From the NCBI GenBank assembly GCA_903899795.1, contig CAIUKX010000559.1, forward strand, positions 1 through 10,022: a stretch of DNA of 10,022 bases, written 5' to 3'. Position 1 is the stretch's first letter; each line of letters begins with the position of its first letter. Both the position numbers and the translations under genes were made by a program. The stretch comes from an uncultured Flavobacteriales bacterium. GTDB lineage: Bacteria; Bacteroidota; Bacteroidia; Flavobacteriales_D; Crocinitomicaceae. The notes under the pieces were generated by a model that was not told the DNA's origin, ran no database searches, and saw only the letters and a list, made by a program, of their open reading frames with translations. Of this stretch, positions 1 through 6,783 are shown piece after piece.

Positions 1-72
1 CAAATATCTCACAGCGAAAAGTAATCTATTTACGTTGTGGTAAACTTGCGACGACTCAATCGTGTTATTTGA

Positions 73-106
73 TTAATTAACAAGATGATCTTGAAAAGAA
101 TCTTTT
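73..106. other. Cluster of three abutting small palindromes
   Basis: Three perfect palindromes lie almost end to end: TTAATTAA (73-80), CAAGATGATCTTG (81-93, central G) and AAAAGAATCTTTT (94-106, central A). They sit 25-58 bases upstream of the -33 element of the promoter candidate at 131-159. They could be operator half-sites. Alternatively, with the following T-run (103-108), they could be a weak terminator for a gene left of the window. The stems are short and AT-rich, so AT-rich chance is a serious alternative. Confidence 0.25.
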
Positions 107-130
107 TTAGCTGGAATTGTATATTTTTTT

Positions 131-159
131 TTGTTATGTTAATTTTTGTATTAAATTTG
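131..159 (+). promoter_or_regulatory. Bacteroidota-type promoter for the secretion/adhesin operon
   Basis: A -33 element TTG (131-133) is followed by an 18-base spacer and a perfect -7 element TAAATTTG (152-159, consensus TAnnTTTG, followed by C). This is the known pattern for the housekeeping sigma factor in Flavobacterium and Bacteroides. Transcription would begin near base 166, giving a leader of about 84 bases before the ATG at 250. No other full match was seen in 1-249. TAATTTTTG at 140-148 is one base too long. The leader has no Shine-Dalgarno sequence but is A-rich just before the ATG, as is usual in this phylum. Confidence 0.55.
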
Positions 160-249
160 CTTGAATTATATTAATTTTATACGTATTTTCACTTATGAAA
201 TTGAAGTATAATCTATTTACACGCAAACTATAACAAAATTAAACTAACT

Positions 250-684
250 ATGAAGAAATTTATACTACTTGGTATAGTTCTCCTTGGGATTACTTATTCT
301 AATGAGTTTTTTTCTCAATCTACTACGGGATCTGAATCACTGGTCATTACTCCATTAACGGATGTCATGATGAAAAAGTATTATAGTGCTGAAGAAATCA
401 AGCAGATGTCATCCTATAAAGACAAATTGAAATTGATCAATTACGAATATTCAAAATCTTTTGAAGTTGTAGCCGGTCAACAATATTCCACTGATCAATT
501 ACTCAAATTTGATGTTCTCAAATACCGATTAAATAGAAAATTGGATGAGACAGTTGTTATTTATGATCCAGAATCTGGGTTAAATATCATGTTGTATTCA
601 ATCAATACGATAGAAGATGCTAAGAAAAACTTGGTGCCTTCTTATCAGAAGCAAAATGAACAACTGAAAAAAACAAGCTACTAA
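250..684 (+). CDS. Small secreted protein of unknown function, first gene of T9SS cargo operon
   Basis: The gene encodes 144 residues that I do not recognise as a named family. Residues 1 to about 23 look like a Sec signal peptide: MKK, then a hydrophobic stretch, with possible cleavage after the FFSQ at 20-23. The mature part is short, charged, rich in Lys, Tyr and Ser, and has no cysteine. It contains a Lys-rich central stretch (residues 42-70) and ends in a polar, probably helical tail (121-144). There is no T9SS sorting signal, no lipobox cysteine and no second membrane segment, so a periplasmic location is most likely. It lies 14 bases upstream of the giant repeat-protein gene and is the first gene after the promoter candidate at 131-159, so co-expression with the cargo and its export partner is likely. 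It could be a periplasmic chaperone or accessory factor for the cargo, but this rests on position only. The ATG is preceded by an A-rich, non-SD leader. Confidence 0.8.
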   Translation: MKKFILLGIVLLGITYSNEFFSQSTTGSESLVITPLTDVMMKKYYSAEEIKQMSSYKDKLKLINYEYSKSFEVVAGQQYSTDQLLKFDVLKYRLNRKLDETVVIYDPESGLNIMLYSINTIEDAKKNLVPSYQKQNEQLKKTSY

Positions 685-698
685 AATTACATTAGATC

Positions 699-3600
699 AT
701 GAAAAAATATTTCCTTTTTCTGTCATTGATAATAAATTTTAATTTAATATCTCAAACATATACTGCCCCTACTACAGGTATCCTTGGTTCTTTTGCCGGA
801 GGTTGTGATATTGGAACAAATACAGGAACCTATGTCGATAATGGTGGGGTTGCTGGAAATTATTCATTGAATATTAATAATATTTATCAAACTATTTGTC
901 CGACAACTGCTGGTCAATCTTTACGATTGACCTTTACTAGTTTTGATATGGAAAATGGTTGGGATTATATTGTGATTGGTAATGGACCAGCGCAAAATAG
1001 TACTGTTTTTACAACCGCACCAGCTGCTGCAGGTACAGGAGTGATTACAGGTACACCGACTGTACCTTTTTCCTATACAGCAACCAATTCTTCAGGATGT
1101 TTAACTGTAAGAGTTTATTCTGATAATATCAATACGGGTGCTGGATTTCAAGCGACAATTACTACCGTGAATAATGGGACTGCATTGGCGGCCGGAAATT
1201 CAGATTGCTCTACTTCAACATTTATTTGTTCAAATACTGCATTTAATGACGTTTCAAATGGTCCGGGAATTAGTCCAAGTGAAGGATGCGCGGGAAGTTG
1301 TTTGACAGGTGAAGTGTATTCAAATTGGTATACTTTTTCTATTATGACATCTGGAACTTTGTCACTAAACATTAACCCCGTAACTGGAACTGATGATTTC
1401 GATTTTGCAGTGTATGGACCAAGTATGGCATGTGGAGCTGGGGCACCAGTAAGATGTTCATTTGCTGGTACTAGTGGAACAACTGGTTTGGGAAATGGGG
1501 CAGTTGATAATTCTGAAGGTGCAGCTGGAGATGGATGGGTATCACAAATGAATGTAACTGCCGGTGAGTCTTATCAATTATTAGTGAATAATTGGTCGCC
1601 AGGAGGAACAGGTTTTGGTTTAACATTCGGGGGTACTGCAACGATAGGTACTCCTGCACCAACAATCAATTCTGCTACTGTTTGTGGAGTTCAGTCGACA
1701 ACATTAACTGCTACTCCAGTTGTACCCGGTGGAACTTATTTGTGGTCACCTGGTGGACAAACTACTCAAAGTATAACTGTTTCACCAGCTTCAACGACTA
1801 CCTATTCATGTGTTTATACAGTTAATAGTTGTACAAGTGCTTCAGGTTCAGGTACTATTACGGTTAATACTGTGCCGACAGCACCAGTAATTGGAGCAAT
1901 CACTCAACCAACTTGTACAGTAGCAACTGGAAGTGTAGCTTTAAGTGGTTTGCCTGCAGCAGGTGCATGGACAGTAACAGCTTCACCAGGTGGGGCTACA
2001 TTGGCAGGATCAGGTCCAACAACAACTGGTACGTTTTCAGGATTAACAGCTGGAACAACATATACATTTACTGTAACAAATGCATCAGGCTGTACTTCAG
2101 TAGCCTCATCTAATGCTATAATAAATACTCAGCCAGCTACACCAACAGCACCGGTTATAGGAGCAATCACTCAACCAACTTGTACAGTAGCAACTGCTAG
2201 CGTAGCGTTAAGTGGTTTACCAGCGGTAGGTGCATGGACAGTAACTGCTTCTCCAGGGGGTGCAACATTGGCAGGATCAGGTCCTACAACAACAGGTACA
2301 TTCTCCGGATTAACGGCTAGTACTACATACACATTTACCGTAACAAATGCTTCAGGTTGTACGTCAGTAGCATCATCGAATGCTGTTATCAATGCTCAAC
2401 CATCTACACCAACAACACCAGTTGTAGGAGCAATTACACAACCAACTTGTAGTGTTCCAACAGGAAGTGTTGCATTAAGTGGTTTACCAGCAGTAGGTGC
2501 ATGGACAGTGACAGCTTCTCCAGGTGGTGCAACATTGGCAGGATCAGGACCAACTACAACTGGTACGTTTTCAGGATTAACGGCTAGTACTACATACACC
2601 TTCACAGTAACAAATGCTTCAGGTTGCACATCTGTTGCTTCTTCAAATGCTGTGATTGGTACTACATCTTCACCTTCAGCGCCTATAATTGGAACAATTA
2701 CTCAACCAACTTGTACCGTTGCAACTGGAAGTGTAGACCTGAGCGGTTTACCAGCAGCTGGTGCATGGACAGTAACTGCGACTCCCGGTGGAGCAACTTT
2801 GGCAGGATCAGGACCAACAACAACAGGTACATTTCCAGGTTTAACAGCAGGAACGACCTATACATTCACAGTTACGGATGTGTCGGGTTGTGTATCTGTA
2901 GCATCATCGAATGTTGTAATCAATGCTCAGCCTTCTACTCCAACTGCTCCAGTCATAGGAGCAATCACTCAACCAACTTGTACAGTTGCGACAGGAAGTG
3001 TAGCTTTAAGTGGCTTGCCTGCAGTAGGTGCATGGACAGTAACAGCTGCTCCTGGTGGAGCAACACTGGCTGGATCAGGGCCAACAACAACGGGTACATT
3101 TTCTGGATTAACAGCTAGTACAACATATACATTTACAGTAACGAATGCCTCTGGTTGTACGTCTGTATCATCTTCCAATGCAGTCATTAATGCTCAACCA
3201 ACAACTCCAACAACACCAGTCGTAGGAGCAATTACTCAGCCAACTTGTACGGTTGCAACCGGAAGTGTCGATTTGAGTGGTTTGCCTGTGGCAGGCGCAT
3301 GGACGGTTACAGCAACTCCGGGTGGAGCAACACTGGCGGGATCAGGTCCAACAACAACAGGTACATTTCCAGGATTAACAGCTGGAACAACATATACATT
3401 TACAGTAACGAATGCCTCAGGTTGTACTTCGGTGGCATCTTCAAATGCAGTAATTAATGCTCAACCAACAACACCAACAGCACCGATCGTAGGGGCAATT
3501 ACTCAGCCAACTTGTACAGTTGCAACAGGAAGTGTTGATTTGAGTGGTTTACCAGCAGCAGGTGCTTGGACAGTAACAGCTACTCCTGGTGGAGCAACAT

Positions 3601-5777
3601 TGGCAGGATCAGGACCAACTACAACAGGAACATTTCCAGGATTAACAGCTGGAACAACATATACTTTTACAGTAACGAATGCCTCAGGTTGTACTTCAGT
3701 AGCATCTTCAAATGTTGTCATTAATGCACAACCGACTACACCAACTGCACCAGTAATAGGAGCAATCACTCAACCAACTTGTACAGTTGCTACAGGAAGT
3801 GTCGATTTGAGTGGTTTACCAGCAGCAGGTGCTTGGACAGTAACAGCAACACCTGGTGGAGCAACATTGGCAGGATCAGGACCGACGACAACCGGAACAT
3901 TCTCAGGATTAACAGCTAGTACAACATATACGTTTACTGTAACAAACGCTTCTGGTTGTACTTCGGTTGCGTCATCAAATGTTGTAATTAATGCACAACC
4001 GACTACATCAAGTGCACCAGTAATAGGAACAATAACTCAACCAACTTGTACAGTTGCAACTGGAAGCATTGATTTGAGTGGTTTACCAGCAGTAGGTGCC
4101 TGGACCGTTACAATAACTCCAGGTGGAGGAACACTAGCAGGATCAGGTCCAACTACGACCGGAACATTTTCAGGGTTAACAGCTGGAACAACTTATACAT
4201 TTACAGTAGCGAATGCATCAGGCTGTACGTCAGTAGCATCTTCAAATGCAGTAATAAATGCGCAACCGACTACACCAACAGCACCAGTAATAGGAGCAAT
4301 CACTCAGCCAACTTGTACTGTAGCAACAGGAAGTGTTGATTTGAGTGGATTACCGGTTCCAGGAGCATGGACAATAACAGCTACCCCAGGTGGAACAACA
4401 CTGGCAGGATCTGGTGCAACAGCTACTTTTCCAGGATTAACGGCTAGTACAACATATACATTTACAGTAACCAACGCATCAGGATGTACTTCAGTAGCAT
4501 CTTCAAATGCTGTCATCAATGCGCAACCATCCACACCAACCGCTCCAGTTGTAGGGACAATCACTCAACCTAACTGTACATTAATAACGGGAAGTGTAGA
4601 TTTAAGTGGCTTGCCAGCAGTAGGAGCATGGACAATAACAGCTACCCCAGGCGGTGCCACATTGGCGGGATCTGGTCCAACGACAACCGGAACATTCTCA
4701 GGCTTAACAGCAGGGGTAACTTATACCTTTACAGTAACAAATGCGTCAGGATGTACTTCCGTTGCTTCTTCTACGGTTGATTTGGTAGATTTACCTCCTA
4801 ATCCAACTATTTTCGGAAGTTTAGATATTTGTGTTGGAGCTTCTCATACTTTAACAGGTACACTTGCACCAAATGCTACAACACCTTGGGCGAGTTCAAA
4901 CACAGGTATAGCAACGATCACATCTGGAGGTGTCCTTACGGGTACAGGAAACGGGACTTGCACGATAACCTATTTAAATGGTTTAGGTTGTAGCACCGAT
5001 AGTATCGTGACTGTTTATGCTAATCCGACAATAACAGGATCATTAGTTATATGTGAAGGTGAGACTGTACAATTGACAGGATCGGGTACACCTAATGCAA
5101 GCAATCCATGGATCAGTTCGTTACCTGCTACAGCCTCAGTATCTTCATTAGGAGAGGTTACTGGATTAACAGCTGGAATAACTTCAATTACTTATACAGA
5201 TAGTAATGGTTGTGCAGCAATTGTGAATGAGACAGTGAATCCTACTCCGGCTTCACCAGTGACAAGCGCTGATACGAGTTATTGTTCTGTGGCTGTACCA
5301 GTGAATATTCAAGCTATAGCTGGATCTGGTGGAACATTGACATGGTATTCTGATGCAACTTTAAATGATTCAATTGGAACAGGTACTTCGCTTACTCCTT
5401 CTATGAACGTTGGAGTTGTCACTTATTATGTTACTGAAACAGTTGGTACGTGTGTAAGCCCTTCTAGTTCTGTAACACTGACGATTACCTTATGCTCAAT
5501 CGATATACCAACTGCGTTTACCCCTGATGGAAATGCTGTAAACGATACTTGGGAATTAGAATTCATCGATAAATCTTTCCCTTTAAATGTGGTGAAAATC
5601 TATGACCGTTGGGGAAGTTTAATATATGAGTCTGCAAAAGGCACCTATGAAACCAAACCATGGGACGGAAACTATAAAGGTTCTGCATTACCTGTTGCTT
5701 CTTATTATTTTATCATTGAGTACAATGATGGCATTACAAAACCTGATAAAGGAACAGTAACGATTGTTAGAAAATAA
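699..5777 (+). CDS. Giant T9SS-secreted repeat protein (adhesin-like) with type B gliding-motility-associated C-terminal domain
   Basis: The gene encodes 1692 residues. Residues 1-19 are a Sec signal peptide. Residues 22-156 look like a CUB-type domain, with an ENGWDYIVIGNG stretch resembling the CUB core. Residues 165-316 form a Cys-containing beta-rich domain with a pre-peptidase-C-like look (FDFAVYGP; YQLLVNN). Residues 317-395 are Ig/PKD-like. Residues 396-1369 hold 11 tandem repeats of 87-89 residues. Two Big2-like domains follow (about 1370-1443 and 1444-1520), then an Ig-like domain with two Cys (1521-1599). Residues 1600-1692 are a typical CHU_C/TIGR04131 sorting domain: IPTAFTPDGNAVNDTW, then KIYDRWGSLIYES, PWDGNYKG and the end VTIVRK. 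In the family, such type B signals direct export by the T9SS and usually need a PorP/SprF partner, which is encoded 11 bases downstream. A filamentous surface adhesin is the likeliest role; no catalytic motif was seen. The repeat block is rich in Thr, Gly, Ser and Ala and looks higher in GC than its neighbours. Confidence 0.93.
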   Translation: MKKYFLFLSLIINFNLISQTYTAPTTGILGSFAGGCDIGTNTGTYVDNGGVAGNYSLNINNIYQTICPTTAGQSLRLTFTSFDMENGWDYIVIGNGPAQNSTVFTTAPAAAGTGVITGTPTVPFSYTATNSSGCLTVRVYSDNINTGAGFQATITTVNNGTALAAGNSDCSTSTFICSNTAFNDVSNGPGISPSEGCAGSCLTGEVYSNWYTFSIMTSGTLSLNINPVTGTDDFDFAVYGPSMACGAGAPVRCSFAGTSGTTGLGNGAVDNSEGAAGDGWVSQMNVTAGESYQLLVNNWSPGGTGFGLTFGGTATIGTPAPTINSATVCGVQSTTLTATPVVPGGTYLWSPGGQTTQSITVSPASTTTYSCVYTVNSCTSASGSGTITVNTVPTAPVIGAITQPTCTVATGSVALSGLPAAGAWTVTASPGGATLAGSGPTTTGTFSGLTAGTTYTFTVTNASGCTSVASSNAIINTQPATPTAPVIGAITQPTCTVATASVALSGLPAVGAWTVTASPGGATLAGSGPTTTGTFSGLTASTTYTFTVTNASGCTSVASSNAVINAQPSTPTTPVVGAITQPTCSVPTGSVALSGLPAVGAWTVTASPGGATLAGSGPTTTGTFSGLTASTTYTFTVTNASGCTSVASSNAVIGTTSSPSAPIIGTITQPTCTVATGSVDLSGLPAAGAWTVTATPGGATLAGSGPTTTGTFPGLTAGTTYTFTVTDVSGCVSVASSNVVINAQPSTPTAPVIGAITQPTCTVATGSVALSGLPAVGAWTVTAAPGGATLAGSGPTTTGTFSGLTASTTYTFTVTNASGCTSVSSSNAVINAQPTTPTTPVVGAITQPTCTVATGSVDLSGLPVAGAWTVTATPGGATLAGSGPTTTGTFPGLTAGTTYTFTVTNASGCTSVASSNAVINAQPTTPTAPIVGAITQPTCTVATGSVDLSGLPAAGAWTVTATPGGATLAGSGPTTTGTFPGLTAGTTYTFTVTNASGCTSVASSNVVINAQPTTPTAPVIGAITQPTCTVATGSVDLSGLPAAGAWTVTATPGGATLAGSGPTTTGTFSGLTASTTYTFTVTNASGCTSVASSNVVINAQPTTSSAPVIGTITQPTCTVATGSIDLSGLPAVGAWTVTITPGGGTLAGSGPTTTGTFSGLTAGTTYTFTVANASGCTSVASSNAVINAQPTTPTAPVIGAITQPTCTVATGSVDLSGLPVPGAWTITATPGGTTLAGSGATATFPGLTASTTYTFTVTNASGCTSVASSNAVINAQPSTPTAPVVGTITQPNCTLITGSVDLSGLPAVGAWTITATPGGATLAGSGPTTTGTFSGLTAGVTYTFTVTNASGCTSVASSTVDLVDLPPNPTIFGSLDICVGASHTLTGTLAPNATTPWASSNTGIATITSGGVLTGTGNGTCTITYLNGLGCSTDSIVTVYANPTITGSLVICEGETVQLTGSGTPNASNPWISSLPATASVSSLGEVTGLTAGITSITYTDSNGCAAIVNETVNPTPASPVTSADTSYCSVAVPVNIQAIAGSGGTLTWYSDATLNDSIGTGTSLTPSMNVGVVTYYVTETVGTCVSPSSSVTLTITLCSIDIPTAFTPDGNAVNDTWELEFIDKSFPLNVVKIYDRWGSLIYESAKGTYETKPWDGNYKGSALPVASYYFIIEYNDGITKPDKGTVTIVRK
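1884..4805 (+). repeat. Eleven tandem ~267-base repeats coding for Cys-paired Ig/FN3-like modules
   Basis: The in-frame units start at 1884, 2151, 2418, 2682, 2949, 3216, 3483, 3750, 4017, 4284 and 4545. Most are 89 codons. Unit 3 has 88, unit 10 has 87 (two codons lost in the GSGPTTTGTF segment), and unit 11 is about 87 with a diverged tail. Each unit begins with a PV(I/V)G(A/T)ITQP motif and ends in an NAQP-type linker. Every unit keeps a Cys at unit position about 11 (QPTC or QPNC) and another near 70 (SGC), a likely disulfide. Protein identity is very high, while the DNA differs at many third codon positions. This suggests an old array held together by selection or gene conversion rather than a very recent expansion. 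The pattern is typical of Flavobacteriia surface proteins, but I cannot assign a Pfam name with certainty. Confidence 0.95.
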
Positions 5778-5788
5778 AAAGTATAATT

Positions 5789-6757
5789 ATGAAAAATATT
5801 ATTGGATTTGTTTTATTTATCTCAACCATTCAATTTGGTTTTGCGCAACAAATGCCTCAGTACAGTCAATATTTGAGAAATCAATTTATGGTAAATCCTG
5901 GTGCTGCAGGAGTCTATAACTTTACTGATGTTACTGTCTCAGGTAGAATGCAGTGGTTAGGTTTTACCAATGCACCGATGACATCATATGCATCGGTAAC
6001 GACACTTCTTTCCAAAAATCAAAAGGAGAGATATAACCCTTCCTTGCATATCAGTAGTGGACCAATTAAAAGTCCTGAAGTTAAGACCGGAAAACTTAAA
6101 CATGCAATCGGTGGTCAATTGGTGGGTGATCAATATGGTGCTTTTAGAAAAGTACAATTCTCAGGTACGTACGCTATTCATATCCCTGTGTCACCCAAGT
6201 ATAATATATCTTTTGGAACCCGATTGGGTATCTCAAATAATGCTTTCTTACAGGATAAAGCGATTGTTAAAAATCAGGCGACTGATGGGACTTATACTGA
6301 CTATACAGCAAATCAAGCGACTCAGAATATTATGAACATAGGTGCTGGATTGTATTTTTACTCTGATAAATCGTTTTTTGGAGTTGCTGCAGATCAATTG
6401 ACGCGTAATATGGTGAATTTTGGTTCTAGTACTGCTAATTTTGACCCTACTATCCACATAAATATTACCGGAGGTATAAAACTTCCTGTTACCCCTGACT
6501 TGACTATAACACCAGCTTTTTTGGTGAAATACATGTCACCAGCTCCGCCTTCAATCGAAGGAACGATTCAGGCAGAGTATAAAGAAAGATTTTGGGGTGG
6601 TTTATCCTACAGAAATAAAGATGCGGTAATTATTATGGCCGGATTGAATATTTCACAAAGATTCAAATTTGGATATTCATACGATTACTCAATTTCAAGA
6701 TTCAACAATTATAGCTCTGGAGGTCATGAATTGATCTTGGGTATCATGTTGAGATAG
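5789..6757 (+). CDS. PorP/SprF family type IX secretion system outer-membrane protein
   Basis: The gene encodes 322 residues, close to the usual 300-340 of the family. Residues 1-19 are a signal peptide ending FGFA, with Q20 as the probable mature end. The mature start carries the family hallmark QYSQYLRNQFMVNPGAAG (24-41), then MQWLGFTNAPMTSYAS (54-69). Both correspond to the PorP/SprF core (QYSQYMFNQ..INPAYAG ... QWVGF.GAP.T). Alternating hydrophobic strands run to the end, and the protein closes with FKFGYSYDYSISRF and SGGHELILGI, the family's usual last strands, so it appears complete. Members are outer-membrane barrels needed for secretion of type B CTD proteins, for example SprF for the SprB adhesin of Flavobacterium johnsoniae. 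Its start lies 11 bases after the type B cargo gene, so it is very probably that cargo's dedicated partner. Pairing specificity is inference from position. Confidence 0.93.
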   Translation: MKNIIGFVLFISTIQFGFAQQMPQYSQYLRNQFMVNPGAAGVYNFTDVTVSGRMQWLGFTNAPMTSYASVTTLLSKNQKERYNPSLHISSGPIKSPEVKTGKLKHAIGGQLVGDQYGAFRKVQFSGTYAIHIPVSPKYNISFGTRLGISNNAFLQDKAIVKNQATDGTYTDYTANQATQNIMNIGAGLYFYSDKSFFGVAADQLTRNMVNFGSSTANFDPTIHINITGGIKLPVTPDLTITPAFLVKYMSPAPPSIEGTIQAEYKERFWGGLSYRNKDAVIIMAGLNISQRFKFGYSYDYSISRFNNYSSGGHELILGIMLR

Positions 6758-6783
6758 TTTCTTCATTCTTATTTCTTTAGCTT

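Noticed and set aside
10..39. Hairpin CACAGCG/CGTTGTG at the left edge
   Set aside because: The stem is 7 bp with one G-U pair and a 16-base loop, without a T-tract. It is too weak to call a terminator or RNA element.
1592..3457. Out-of-frame plus-strand open frames rich in Cys, Trp, Asn and Ser within the giant gene
   Set aside because: They are shifted readings of the Thr/Gly/Ser-rich repeat code. The composition is an artefact and the main frame is unbroken for 1692 codons.
2171..4564. Series of similar antisense open frames (for example 2171-2392, 2396-2629, 2969-3187, 3503-3769, 4304-4564), rich in Val and Pro
   Set aside because: They recur because the coding repeats recur. Each is the mirror of the same unit, with no leader, signal or independent conservation visible.
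1884..4805. CRISPR-like array
   Set aside because: Units are about 267 bases, contiguous, in frame and without unique spacers, so this is a protein repeat array. The 7-base array at 9906-10005 likewise has no spacers.
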